This document shows, one piece after another, positions 8,097-17,090 of a DNA stretch of 64,000 bases (the stretch's first letter is position 1; every line of letters starts with the position of its first letter). Origin of the DNA: Glaciimonas sp. PAMC28666. Lineage in GTDB: Bacteria; Pseudomonadota; Gammaproteobacteria; Burkholderiales; Burkholderiaceae_D. A model generated the notes under the pieces. The model was not told where the DNA came from and made no database searches. It saw only the letters and a program-made list of their open reading frames with translations. The DNA lies in assembly GCF_016917355.1 (NCBI RefSeq), contig NZ_CP070304.1:1736001-1800000 (forward strand), given 5' to 3'. The position numbers were made by a program, and so were the translations under genes.

Positions 8097-9505
8097 TGCG
8101 AACCGACTTTTGCTTTGATTTCGCACCCAATCTTATGACCGATAACGGATTTAACACCCCAGCCGAGAATTCCTGCGACGCTAACTCTTCGGGGGCTAAT
8201 GTCAATGAGAATCCCCGCTACGCTTTGTATTTCGCACCGATCCACAACGACGCCTGGTGGAATGCGGGAATGCATTGGTTAGGCCGGGATGCCGCCACCA
8301 ATCTCACGGTCGCGCAACCCGGCGTCGCCAATGGTTCAAGCGCGAACTTGCATCAATTAACCACTGATGCACGTCGATATGGATTTCACGCCACCTTGAA
8401 GGCACCGTTTCGGTTGGAAAATGGCTTTTCCGAGGCCCATCTGGTCGCGATGGCGCACTCCTTTTCCAGTTTGCAAAATGCATTCGAAGTGAAAGACCTT
8501 GGTGTGCATCGTTTAGGAAATTTTCTGGCGTTGCAAACCACAGACCCCGCTAGCAAACAACAGATCAGTGCCCTTGCCATGCGTTGTGTACGTTATTTCG
8601 ATTTGCTTAGAGCACCGCCCACCAAAGCTGAACTCACCAAGCGCAGAAAAACGACATTAAGTGATCGCCAGGAAGCGCTCCTTGCACAATGGGGCTACCA
8701 ATACACCGAAGAAGAATATCGCTTCCATCTGACGCTGACCGATTCGCTGGTATCGCAGGACAAGGAGTTCGCGGCGGCTATCCGCCGCGCTGCGGAAAAA
8801 TGCTTCTCCACGGCCGTAGCGACAACGAAGCCCTTTATGATTGATGGCCTGACTATTTTCAAGGAATCTTTTCCCGGCGCGGCGATGACGATCTGGAAGC
8901 ACTTCCCTTTCCGCCCCGCTCCCGATGCTACATCAATCGCAGGGCCGGATTTCCCCCAGCAAGGCCGCCTGTTCTTTGTGGTTGGACCATCCGGAGTGGG
9001 CAAAGACGCGTTATTGCAATGGGTACAGGCCCGGTTGCCGGAAGAGACGAACGTCGTTTTTTCGCAGCGGTGCGTCACTCGCCCGGCTCATGCCAGCGAG
9101 GTGCATCATGTCATGACTTCGGATCAATTTTTTCAAGCCGAGCAAGGAGGGGCTTTTAGCATGACATGGCAGGCTAACGAGACACGCTACGGCATACCGC
9201 GAGGGATTGAAGCGGACTTGAAAGCGGGCAAGGATGTGGTCGTTAACGGGTCACGCGAGTACGTGCCGCAACTAAGGCAGTTATTTCCTAATGCGACGGT
9301 TATCTGGATTGTTGCAAGCCCTGACATCATCAGAAGGCGCATCGAAAATCGACAGCGTGAATCCGGCGTGGCACTGGAAAATCGTTTGTTACGGAGTGTA
9401 GCGTTCGGTGCCAACCAGGACGAAAATATCATCTATATCGACAATAGCGGGCCGATTGACATTGCCGGTAGTCAACTGGCAGATATTTTTTCTGCCAAAA
9501 CTTAA
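8096..9505 (+). CDS. phnN: Fusion of a DUF1045 2H-phosphoesterase domain with PhnN ribose 1,5-bisphosphokinase
   Basis: Two-domain protein of about 469 residues. The N-terminal half (about residues 40-270) has the two H-x-T motifs of 2H phosphoesterases, in YGFHATLKAPF and YRFHLTLTDSL, matching the DUF1045 family found in phosphonate loci. The C-terminal half (about 285-470) is a guanylate-kinase-like PhnN with the P-loop VVGPSGVGKDALL. PhnN phosphorylates ribose 1,5-bisphosphate to PRPP, the last step of the pathway. The 2H domain probably opens the cyclic ribose phosphate made by PhnJ, because no phnP is present; that is inference. The start is uncertain: ATG 8096 sits on a palindrome, and ATG 8135 is an alternative. 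Both leave the domains intact. It is transcribed divergently from phnG. Confidence 0.88.
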   Translation: MRTDFCFDFAPNLMTDNGFNTPAENSCDANSSGANVNENPRYALYFAPIHNDAWWNAGMHWLGRDAATNLTVAQPGVANGSSANLHQLTTDARRYGFHATLKAPFRLENGFSEAHLVAMAHSFSSLQNAFEVKDLGVHRLGNFLALQTTDPASKQQISALAMRCVRYFDLLRAPPTKAELTKRRKTTLSDRQEALLAQWGYQYTEEEYRFHLTLTDSLVSQDKEFAAAIRRAAEKCFSTAVATTKPFMIDGLTIFKESFPGAAMTIWKHFPFRPAPDATSIAGPDFPQQGRLFFVVGPSGVGKDALLQWVQARLPEETNVVFSQRCVTRPAHASEVHHVMTSDQFFQAEQGGAFSMTWQANETRYGIPRGIEADLKAGKDVVVNGSREYVPQLRQLFPNATVIWIVASPDIIRRRIENRQRESGVALENRLLRSVAFGANQDENIIYIDNSGPIDIAGSQLADIFSAKT

Positions 9506-9579
9506 TTTCCCGTCTACATTGCCTTTGGTCGCAGACCAGAGGCAATGTATTTAGTTGGTTAAATTTGCTTTTAGGTTGT

Positions 9580-10449
9580 CTAGCGCAAAGTCTGGGCCGT
9601 AAGGTGCTGCTGCCCACTCCATTGATGGCCAGCAGCCAGTATCACCGGCTTTTCTATGGCCGCCGCTTCAATACAAACAAAATCTTTGTACGCATCATCG
9701 TTAAGATCCGAGATAGTCTTGCTGCCGTCGCTCCACGGATTCCACACCACAACATCTGCAAAGCCGACTTGCTGTGACGTGATCGAATGGTTTTCCACCG
9801 TCAACACAACAGGCTCGCGGACCTGGAAAAAAATACAATCCACCTCCGATTCGATACGCAACTCGCCATGCTCATCGAAGTTCAGACGACTACCTGCAAC
9901 ACTATTTTCAGCAGGCAAGCCAGATAATCCATGGATGGATGCCTGCGCAACGTCGGCGACCAAATAAGAATGTAAAGCACCGGTAAAGCTGAAGGTTTCC
10001 GCTCCAGTATTGGCTACCGTGAGCGTGGTATTAATTGATTCCCCTGAAAACGTGACATGCAGGTCGAGTTTAAAGTTGTAAGGGAACAGCAGTCTGGATT
10101 CCACCGACTCGCGCAGAGTGAGATGAATAAATCCATCGCCATTTTCACACATACGGGTGGCCGCAAGCGTCCACAGCGAAGTCCGCGCAAAACCGTGCTT
10201 CGGCAATGGTCCCCGATTTGCAAACTGCGGGAAGATTACTGGAATGCCGCCGCGAATCGCAGTAGCCCCGTCCCACTTGGTGAGCGCACTCAAAAACAGG
10301 CGCTCGACACCATCGGCGGTGCGCCATGAGCAAACATGTCCACCGTGTAACGACACGGAAATTTCAGCGCCATCGCGAGATCTCAGCGTCACCAGATCAC
10401 TCGGCAAGTGGGCGTCTTCTGATTTTTTTGGTTGCAGATCGGAATGCAT
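9580..10449 (-). CDS. D-hexose-6-phosphate mutarotase (aldose 1-epimerase superfamily)
   Basis: Member of the YeaD-like glucose-6-phosphate 1-epimerase family, interconverting anomers of hexose 6-phosphates in the cytoplasm. The 289-residue protein from ATG 10449 shows the family block AIRGGIPVIFPQFANRGPLP followed by KHGFAR, which carries the conserved Arg and catalytic His. FTGALHSYLVADVAQ and VVWNPWS come later in the sequence. The frame is open upstream to 10551, but the ATG at 10449 has AAGG nearby and starts just before the domain. It lies between the phnN fusion (convergent) and a GNAT gene and need not belong to the phosphonate pathway. Confidence 0.85.
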   Translation of the reverse strand: MHSDLQPKKSEDAHLPSDLVTLRSRDGAEISVSLHGGHVCSWRTADGVERLFLSALTKWDGATAIRGGIPVIFPQFANRGPLPKHGFARTSLWTLAATRMCENGDGFIHLTLRESVESRLLFPYNFKLDLHVTFSGESINTTLTVANTGAETFSFTGALHSYLVADVAQASIHGLSGLPAENSVAGSRLNFDEHGELRIESEVDCIFFQVREPVVLTVENHSITSQQVGFADVVVWNPWSDGSKTISDLNDDAYKDFVCIEAAAIEKPVILAAGHQWSGQQHLTAQTLR

Positions 10450-10572
10450 AATGTGTGCCTTGCTTTGAGATCGAGGAAAATTGCAGAAAATTGCAGAAAT
10501 TTTCAGATAATCAGACATTCCAAAAGATTGCCGTGCATGAATTTTCTTCAACTTGATGGAAACTGAGTAATG

Positions 10573-11073
10573 CTAAAGCGGCAACGCAAAACTAATCCCA
10601 TGTTGCTGGAAACCGTAAGTTTCATAAAAGCGATGGGCGTCCATGCGTTTGAGATTCGATGATAGCGCGATTTTGTAACACCCATCGTCAGCGGCTATTT
10701 TACAAGCGTGCTCCAACATCGCGCTACCAATGCCCTGCCCGCGACTGTGCCGACTGATGACGACAGCATCCAGCACAGCTTGCTCGCTGCCATCGTGTGC
10801 CAGACTACAAAAAATCAGCAGACTGAACGTGCCCACAACGATGCCGTCATAAAAGATCAAGAATACGCGGAAATTAGGATAAGAGGCCATGCGCGCCACA
10901 ATATCGCGTGCGCCTTCGATACTGAGTCGCGCCATATTTTCTGATTGCTCTCCCGGCTCGTCCATCTCAGCCAGCAGCGCGACCAGTGTCGCAGCATCAT
11001 CAACCGTCGCAAGTCGTATCACTATATGACGGGAAGTCGGATTGTCAGAATCGATAACAGTAGGGATTATCAT
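10573..11073 (-). CDS. GNAT N-acetyltransferase, PhnO-like candidate
   Basis: Acetyl-CoA-dependent N-acetyltransferase fold, 166 residues from ATG 11073. A TTG twelve codons upstream is an alternative start. The acetyl-CoA loop is SRGQGIGSAML. The C-terminal block KRMDAHRFYETYGF resembles the E. coli PhnO segment KRHDAHRFY, as I recall it. PhnO acetylates aminoalkylphosphonates before C-P lyase attack. With phnCDE immediately upstream on the same strand, that role is plausible here. The motif also occurs in other GNATs, so substrate assignment rests on context. Confidence 0.7.
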   Translation of the reverse strand: MIIPTVIDSDNPTSRHIVIRLATVDDAATLVALLAEMDEPGEQSENMARLSIEGARDIVARMASYPNFRVFLIFYDGIVVGTFSLLIFCSLAHDGSEQAVLDAVVISRHSRGQGIGSAMLEHACKIAADDGCYKIALSSNLKRMDAHRFYETYGFQQHGISFALPL

Positions 11074-11185
11074 AAATAAAGGGGAAAGTAATAAAGCGCT
11101 GTTTCCCAAGGATAACAGCTTCTTTACCCCTCGTTTTGGTATCGCTGATTGGATGCCGCTAAAACATTCGTGCAGATACCCGCGG

Positions 11186-12004
11186 TTAAATAAATAATTT
11201 TCGCAAGCGCGAAGAGCCTAGATCAATCAACGTCACTGCCACAACCACGATCAATAAGACTGCACAAGTTTGCGCATACTCAAAGCTACGAATCACCTCC
11301 CACAAGATAACGCCGATACCGCCTGCACCGACCATTCCGAGCACCGTCGCAGAGCGAACGTTCGCCTCGAAGCGATACAGAATGTAAGAGATCCACAACG
11401 GCATTACCTGTGGTAACACGCCAAAAACGATCTCTTCCAGCGCGTGTGCACCGGTTGCACGAATTCCTTCAACCGGCTGCGGATCAATCGCTTCCACCGC
11501 CTCGGAAAATAATTTTGATAAGGTTCCGGTGGTGGCAACAAAGAGTGCCAGTACTCCGGCAAAAGGGCCAAGTCCCACGGCCACAACAAACAACATCGCA
11601 AACACCATTTCGTTGATCGCGCGCGCCGCGTCCATCAAACGCCGCACCGGCTGACTGACCCATGCCGGCGCAATATTCGACGATGCCAACAGGCCACATG
11701 GCACCGCACAGACGACGGCCAGGGCTGTGCCCCACACAGCGATTTGCATGGTCACCAGCATTTCTTCCAGATAGACTCTCCAATCATGAAAATCCGGCGG
11801 AAAGAAGCTGGCTGCATACACGCCCATGTTGCTTCCATCCCTCAACAGCTCCAGCGGTCGCATATCTGCTCCCCTCCAGGAGGCCAGCAAAATCGCCACC
11901 AATACTCCCCAAAGCAAAGTGCGTGCAAGCGGCTGCCCGGGGGGTAGCGGCAGCGTATGATGAGCGCTGGTTTTCTGCATTTTTGAAGGAGCTAACGTCG
12001 TCAT
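11186..12004 (-). CDS. phnE: PhnE, phosphonate ABC transporter permease
   Basis: Inner-membrane permease of 272 residues with an extended polar N-terminus, then about six hydrophobic segments. The BPD-type signature region around [20 protein letters not shown] contacts the PhnC ATPase. [21 protein letters not shown] is highly conserved in PhnE proteins. It starts three bases after the phnD stop, so the two are cotranscribed. A single permease gene is present, implying a homodimer. Confidence 0.94.
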   Translation of the reverse strand: MTTLAPSKMQKTSAHHTLPLPPGQPLARTLLWGVLVAILLASWRGADMRPLELLRDGSNMGVYAASFFPPDFHDWRVYLEEMLVTMQIAVWGTALAVVCAVPCGLLASSNIAPAWVSQPVRRLMDAARAINEMVFAMLFVVAVGLGPFAGVLALFVATTGTLSKLFSEAVEAIDPQPVEGIRATGAHALEEIVFGVLPQVMPLWISYILYRFEANVRSATVLGMVGAGGIGVILWEVIRSFEYAQTCAVLLIVVVAVTLIDLGSSRLRKLFI

Positions 12005-12007
12005 TTT

Positions 12008-12985
12008 TTACGCTTTTGCCAGTTCGGTCAGCTTACGGTCGATATCATCCAGTTTTGCTTTCTTTTCATCGACATTCAGATTGGTGTCAGCTTCGATTTT
12101 GTTTTTGTCCTTGAACAATTCAAGCTGACGCACTGGATTCAACTGCGCGTCGCTGGAGTCTTTAAAACCGCTAAATTGTAGCTTTTCCAATTGCACCTTT
12201 TCCTGGGCAGCATTTGGACCTGTGCGGCCGTAGTTCAGAAAGAAATCCTTGATCTTGATTTTGGTTGCGGCTGGCAAATCTTTACGCCAGACCAAAGGAT
12301 CAGCGGCGATAAGCGGAGATTTCCAGATTACGCGCACTTTACTCGCCGTATCCGGTTGGCGTGCGGTTATACGCTCCATCGTGTCGGAGGCGAACACCGC
12401 AGCATCGACCTGCTTGTTAGCGACAGCCAAAATATTCGACTCATGATTTGCGCTGCGGATGGTTTTGAACGTAGTCTTTGAGTCGAGATTATTTTTCGCA
12501 AAAATGTAATAACTGGGAACGAGGAAGCCAGAAGTTGAATTTGGATCCCCGATGCCGAAGTTCAGACTCTTGGCATTTTTCAGGACATCTTCAATACTTT
12601 TAATCGGGCTATCCTTATTTACGCCAACCAAGCTGTAGTAACCTTCCGAGCCATCGGGATTGACTACATGCGCAAACACTTCACCGCTGGCGCGATCAAC
12701 CGCTTCCATCGCCGACTTGTTACCAAACCATGCCATCTGCACCTTTCCAAAGCGCATACCTTCAATGATACCGGCATAGTCAGACGCAAAAAAAGCATTC
12801 ACTTTCATGCCCAACTTTTTGCTCATTTCATCCAGAACGGGCTGCCAATCCTGCTTGAGATTCTTTGACGATTCGGTAGAAATGATACCGAAATTAATGA
12901 CCTTTTCTGCATCCTGCGCGTGCACGACGCCCGCTGCAAGAATCGCAAACGCGATTACAGCGGTGGAGAGTATTTTCTTAAGCAT
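12008..12985 (-). CDS. phnD: PhnD, periplasmic phosphonate-binding protein
   Basis: Substrate-binding protein of the phosphonate ABC importer, 325 residues. It has a cleavable signal peptide (MLKKILSTAVIAFAILAAGV, cleavage after VHAQ or nearby). The mature part carries INFGIISTESSKNLKQDWQP, the conserved NFGIGDPNSTSGFLVPSYY and the KTIRSANHESNILAVANKQV segment that lines the phosphonate pocket in E. coli PhnD. The start is supported by AAGG before the ATG. The C-terminus ends in a charged helix. Confidence 0.95.
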   Translation of the reverse strand: MLKKILSTAVIAFAILAAGVVHAQDAEKVINFGIISTESSKNLKQDWQPVLDEMSKKLGMKVNAFFASDYAGIIEGMRFGKVQMAWFGNKSAMEAVDRASGEVFAHVVNPDGSEGYYSLVGVNKDSPIKSIEDVLKNAKSLNFGIGDPNSTSGFLVPSYYIFAKNNLDSKTTFKTIRSANHESNILAVANKQVDAAVFASDTMERITARQPDTASKVRVIWKSPLIAADPLVWRKDLPAATKIKIKDFFLNYGRTGPNAAQEKVQLEKLQFSGFKDSSDAQLNPVRQLELFKDKNKIEADTNLNVDEKKAKLDDIDRKLTELAKA

Positions 12986-13098
12986 GTCGGTACCTTGATT
13001 GAAGGTTAAATGAGATTAAAAGGAGACATTTGTTGGTTTGATCGAACACCAACCGATATTGTTCATCAGTCGAATTGAAGCGAAATTCAAGGGTATAT

Positions 13099-13947
13099 CT
13101 ATGCCAAAGCGACTTTGATTCTGGCCGTATCAAAGATGGTCGGGACATCAATCTTCGGGCGGGTTAAGGAATTCGATCCGCCGAGAATATCCTCTGCTTC
13201 GGTACCGTATAATTCACGTAACATGTGTTCGGTCAATGCGGCAGACGGGCCGTCGTAGACCACCCGACCTTTGTTGAGTGCCACGGTGCGGGTGCAAAAG
13301 CGCAAAGCCACATCGACTTGATGCAGCGACACAATGATCGTCGTGCCATCCTCGCGATTCAGGTCTGCCAACGTTTGCATCACGCGGCGCGCAGATTCCG
13401 GATCGAGCGAGGCAATCGGCTCATCGGCGAGGACAATGCGTGCTTTTTGCACAATTGTACGAGCGATCGCGGCCCGTTGCTGCTGACCGCCAGATAATGC
13501 CGAAGCACGCTTGTACGCATGATCGGAGATACCCACGCGCGCTAGCGCCGCCATCCCCTGTGCTTTTTCTTCCGCAGTGAAAAGCTTAAAGCAACTACGC
13601 CAGAGCGGCATGCGCGACAGCCCACCAGTCAAGACATTAGTCAGGACAGGCAGACGACCAACCAAATTAAATTGCTGAAATACGAACCCAATATTTGCGC
13701 GCACCGCACGAATGTTGCGATTGATCAAACCGTTCTGTTGCACCGGCTGCCCATTGACGTGCACTTCGCCACCGTCGACATCGGCTGCCATCAATCCCGA
13801 CAGATGACGTAACAACGTTGACTTCCCGGAACCGGAAGCACCAATAAGTGCGACCATTTCTCCTGATTTGAACGACAGGCTGACCTGATTCAATGCCTTA
13901 AATCCGCCCCGAAATGTTTTCGACAAACCGTTAATTTCAAGCATCAT
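13099..13947 (-). CDS. phnC: PhnC, phosphonate ABC transporter ATPase
   Basis: ATPase of the phosphonate importer. From the ATG at 13947 it has 282 residues. The frame is open upstream to 14055, but that part covers the promoter region with its Pho half-sites. Walker A is [14 protein letters not shown], the signature is [13 protein letters not shown] and Walker B is [14 protein letters not shown]. It is first in the leftward phnC-phnD-phnE unit, 113 bp before phnD. The C-terminal about 30 residues after GTEAEDIL are polar and not family-typical. Confidence 0.93.
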   Translation of the reverse strand: MMLEINGLSKTFRGGFKALNQVSLSFKSGEMVALIGASGSGKSTLLRHLSGLMAADVDGGEVHVNGQPVQQNGLINRNIRAVRANIGFVFQQFNLVGRLPVLTNVLTGGLSRMPLWRSCFKLFTAEEKAQGMAALARVGISDHAYKRASALSGGQQQRAAIARTIVQKARIVLADEPIASLDPESARRVMQTLADLNREDGTTIIVSLHQVDVALRFCTRTVALNKGRVVYDGPSAALTEHMLRELYGTEAEDILGGSNSLTRPKIDVPTIFDTARIKVALA

Positions 13948-14033
13948 TTTTAGTACCAATCTGTGTTGAACAAAGATGGAGCGCGTCATCAACAGGATGC
14001 GCAGCATGAATGCTCGAAGTATCACCATCAAAT

Positions 14034-14071
14034 ATGTCATGCGTATGAAAATCACATGACGATTTGATGAC
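14034..14071 (-). promoter_or_regulatory. Tandem Pho box upstream of phnC
   Basis: On the minus strand the pentamers GTCAT, GTCAT, TTCAT and GACAT occur in that order, each start exactly 11 bases after the last (14067-14071, 14056-14060, 14045-14049, 14034-14038). PhoB half-sites in Pho boxes repeat with an 11-bp period, so this looks like two adjoining boxes about 90-120 bp before the phnC start. Confidence 0.6.
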
Positions 14072-14226
14072 TTGGGATTGGCTAACAGTTAAATAAGATA
14101 CTCCGCGGGTGACGCATAATCCACTGGTAAGCATCAGCACAACAACAAATATCGCGCGCCGTATAATATTTTTCGTGATGCCGGCAACACTTGTTAGTTG
14201 GACTATGAACTGCTATCAGGCAAAAA

Positions 14227-15315
14227 TTATGCCGCGTTCGGCCGCAGACGGGTTCCCTGAAGAAGAGCCTCCCACAAATCAAGCGCTTCCTGTTCCGTTA
14301 ACGCTGAAGTTTGACGTGCGTTTGTTTTGGCATCGCGTGTTTCACCCCCCACTCTCAACTGGAGATAGGCATGCGGTTGAGTGACATGCATGGGCTCCCC
14401 GTCGTTAGCAATCTGCCCCTTGAACTCCCACACGAAATTGTAGGCGGTAATGGCCCCTGCGGTAACCTTCAAGAGCCATTCCTGGCCATCCATTCCGGCG
14501 ACCGTGCGTTCTCCGTCGCGTATCGTGCTCGTATGGCCGATCAGCTTGCCGAGGGCTTGTACGAAGAATGATTTACGATCAAGCAGCTTATCGTCGACCT
14601 TTACGGTGGGTCGCGTTTCGATACCGAAAATCATTCCGCCTAGGGTAGACGGTCGTTCGAAATAGGCTGTTACCGATTCGTTATATTTCTGCAGCCCCTT
14701 GACTAAGCCTCCATCGAAGCAAAAGCCTGGCTTCGTCGATATCTCTGTGTTAAGGCGACCAGAGACTCTGGGAAGCACATCCTTCGCGACGTCAATGGCG
14801 TCTTCGATCATCTCAAAGCTAGTAAGAGGAGTGGCAAAAAGCAATGTGTCATTGGACCAAACATAGCCCTCGCTCATATATGACAATCTCAATCTATCCC
14901 TTGACGTCTCGTTATACACAAGCAAACGTGAATTCGATTCAATTGCCATATTTGTTTCCAGCCACGGGATATCGGTTAGTAGAACAGTTTTTCCCGAATA
15001 ATCCTTACGTTTTTTTGATAGCAAAACTGCCACCCGTTCGTTAACAATATGATCAAAACTGTAGCGCATGACAGAGGGCGTTGACCTCAACTCATGTCCA
15101 GCGTAATGATATTCATCGGTCTTCAATTGCATTTCGGTGGGTATGTCTATAACGAACCGTCCAATGCAAAGGGTCCTCGGATTTTTCATCCATTTCATTG
15201 GTGTCTCCTGATGAGCAGGGTTGTTGGTTGTGCAACCGGCGATCAGCCCGGAACAGAGTAAGCACGACGCTATGGCGTGCTTTTCGAGGATGGCACTTGC
15301 GATTATTTTTAACAT
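14227..15315 (-). CDS. Tli4-family immunity lipoprotein
   Basis: Periplasmic lipoprotein of 362 residues, predicted to neutralise the lipase encoded just upstream. The signal peptide ends in the lipobox LIAGC at about residue 28. The mature N-terminus contains RTLCIGRFVIDIP, the hallmark of T6SS Tli4 immunity proteins. The remainder includes DGQEWLLKV and YLQLRVGGETRDA. It starts six bases after the stop of the effector gene on the same strand, the usual effector-immunity arrangement. The best-known pair of this type is Pseudomonas TplE/TplEi (Tle4/Tli4). Confidence 0.82.
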   Translation of the reverse strand: MLKIIASAILEKHAIASCLLCSGLIAGCTTNNPAHQETPMKWMKNPRTLCIGRFVIDIPTEMQLKTDEYHYAGHELRSTPSVMRYSFDHIVNERVAVLLSKKRKDYSGKTVLLTDIPWLETNMAIESNSRLLVYNETSRDRLRLSYMSEGYVWSNDTLLFATPLTSFEMIEDAIDVAKDVLPRVSGRLNTEISTKPGFCFDGGLVKGLQKYNESVTAYFERPSTLGGMIFGIETRPTVKVDDKLLDRKSFFVQALGKLIGHTSTIRDGERTVAGMDGQEWLLKVTAGAITAYNFVWEFKGQIANDGEPMHVTQPHAYLQLRVGGETRDAKTNARQTSALTEQEALDLWEALLQGTRLRPNAA

Positions 15316-15321
15316 CGCTTT

Positions 15322-16998
15322 CTAAGGTCCCGTAGATACAATCGATTGTGAGATTTGCGCGACACCATACAAGGCTGCCCATCGCGCCCATGGGTGGTTG
15401 TAACAAAACTGATGGTCATAACCGGCCTGTTTAAACGACTGCCGTACGCCATTTGCGCTGTTTTGTTTTGCTGCAGATGGCGCAGGAACAGTACCGTCAC
15501 CGGCTTGATCGGGGCCTCGTACCGTCAGCGTTACTATCTGACCGCGCACGTTAATTTTCCATACACCGCGATGGTTATCACTCACCAATGTGGCGGCACG
15601 TAGGTCAGCAGCGGTCGTTCCTACTGGTAAAGAACCGCGCCAACGCACGATTCCGTAGGTTCGCAATTCTTCGTCTGTTCTGGTGCTTACGGTATGGTCC
15701 GAGGAGGCACCCTCGCCATACAGGGCATAAGTGCGGGGATGGTACTGGCCACCGATGGATGCTTGAAATTGATTCGCATTCTTTATTGCATCCACAAATA
15801 CACCACGTACCGTCGACGTTTTCTTGGACATCTGAATATCATTTTTTATAATCCCAGCAGGATCAATCAACGCCTCATTCGAATCAGGAATCAAGGCATA
15901 CCACGCCGTACTATCGTAAAGTTCCTCTGCCGCAGACGCTTGCGGTAACGCCAGCACGTCGTTTCCGTCATCATCCTGAATAAACCACCACGGTTTTCCA
16001 TCCAGATAATCCGGCATCGGCATAAGTTCAAGCGCAGCGGGCGAACTGGCCGAGACGGCGGTCCACTCATCCGCGTTGGCACCGAAAAACGACCTTTCCA
16101 CAAAGCCGCCCTCAACTCCCGTCCTAAAGCGCTTGGCCGCTATTGGCGCGCCCCTCGCAGGCTGTGCGCCATGGACGATGCCAACGATCAAATCTCTACT
16201 TTCCGGTATCAGCGCATTCATGCCACGCGCTACAATGCCACCCATTGAATGGGTGACGACAATTGCTTTTTCTGCGCCGTATTGCTTACAAATTTTTTGA
16301 ATACGAATAAATACGTCCGCTGCTGACTGCGCGTTTGACTGTGCCCAGTTGTACCCTACTGCAAACACCGGATATTGATGTGCCGCAAATACCTTCAGCG
16401 ACGCAACATCCATCGTCTCTCCGTCCATAACCGCACCATACCGGCTGGGAGCAGTACCGAGTATGGCTGTCGGTAGCAATTTCGGATTGTGTTCACTTTC
16501 GGCCGACTGAGGACTAACCCAGTCACCCACCGGTTCTCCATACAGCATCGGGTTATTTAACTGGACTTGCAGGTAGGCCAGGATACCGTGATAACTGTCC
16601 TTGTGGACTTCTCCCCACCCACGTGACTTTGCATCCTCCTTTGTTAATCCACTTTCACCAACGTCAATCGTCCCAGTGTTATCCACCGCCATATTTTTTG
16701 GATTCAGGCGTTTCTGGCGATCCGCAGCTCCCCTGAAAGCCCATCCCAGGAGCGACAAAATGGCGTCAATAAGCTCGATGGGTCCGCCCATATTGGGTGC
16801 TATCCATGCCGCCCCGCCATCGCCCGTTTTCAGATTGGTTCCCATAACACCTGGCAAAAAAATTACCGGTACGATCGGTCGCGGGTCGCAATCTATGATT
16901 TTGATAGACTTGTTTGCTGTTGGCGTCAAACAAACGTGTGCTTCCTGCATACCCCGCTCATTGAGTCGGGAAGAAATAATCGTGGGAGCCTCGCTCAT
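15322..16998 (-). CDS. Type VI secretion lipase effector (Tle, PGAP1-like alpha/beta hydrolase)
   Basis: Alpha/beta hydrolase of 558 residues without a signal peptide, as expected for an effector exported by a type VI machine. The oxyanion-hole region is VPVIFLPGVMGTNL (about residue 43). The nucleophile elbow is VVTHSMGGIVARG, with the catalytic Ser in THSMGG. The C-terminal DQAGDGTVPAPSA is the kind of Asp-containing segment seen in LCAT/PGAP1-like lipases, and a His follows in YDHQFC. Pairing with a Tli4-type lipoprotein points to the Tle4 branch, acting on phospholipids in the periplasm of a target cell. No vgrG, PAAR or T6SS structural gene is in the window. Confidence 0.8.
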   Translation of the reverse strand: MSEAPTIISSRLNERGMQEAHVCLTPTANKSIKIIDCDPRPIVPVIFLPGVMGTNLKTGDGGAAWIAPNMGGPIELIDAILSLLGWAFRGAADRQKRLNPKNMAVDNTGTIDVGESGLTKEDAKSRGWGEVHKDSYHGILAYLQVQLNNPMLYGEPVGDWVSPQSAESEHNPKLLPTAILGTAPSRYGAVMDGETMDVASLKVFAAHQYPVFAVGYNWAQSNAQSAADVFIRIQKICKQYGAEKAIVVTHSMGGIVARGMNALIPESRDLIVGIVHGAQPARGAPIAAKRFRTGVEGGFVERSFFGANADEWTAVSASSPAALELMPMPDYLDGKPWWFIQDDDGNDVLALPQASAAEELYDSTAWYALIPDSNEALIDPAGIIKNDIQMSKKTSTVRGVFVDAIKNANQFQASIGGQYHPRTYALYGEGASSDHTVSTRTDEELRTYGIVRWRGSLPVGTTAADLRAATLVSDNHRGVWKINVRGQIVTLTVRGPDQAGDGTVPAPSAAKQNSANGVRQSFKQAGYDHQFCYNHPWARWAALYGVAQISQSIVSTGP

Positions 16999-17090
16999 GC
17001 CGGATCTCCGGGTATCGGCACACGAATATTCAGCGCGTAGGGTTGCAACACTTGCAAGCTCAACGATGTCGACGACGCGGTTATGTCCAT
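16995..17090 (-). CDS. Short reading frame (31 residues) coupled to the lipase effector
   Basis: An ATG at 17090 preceded by GGAG (spacing about 8) opens 31 codons whose stop overlaps the effector start as ATGA. The peptide has a Ser/Thr-rich start and ends QPYALNIRVPIPGDPA. It may be a real small protein, a translational-coupling leader, or the leftover tail of a larger gene formerly upstream in a vgrG-type island. I recognise no family. Confidence 0.4.
   Translation of the reverse strand: MDITASSTSLSLQVLQPYALNIRVPIPGDPA

Noticed and set aside
7916-8275. Upstream extension of the phnG reading frame
   Set aside because: It overlaps the divergent fusion gene and its promoter, and has no PhnG similarity.
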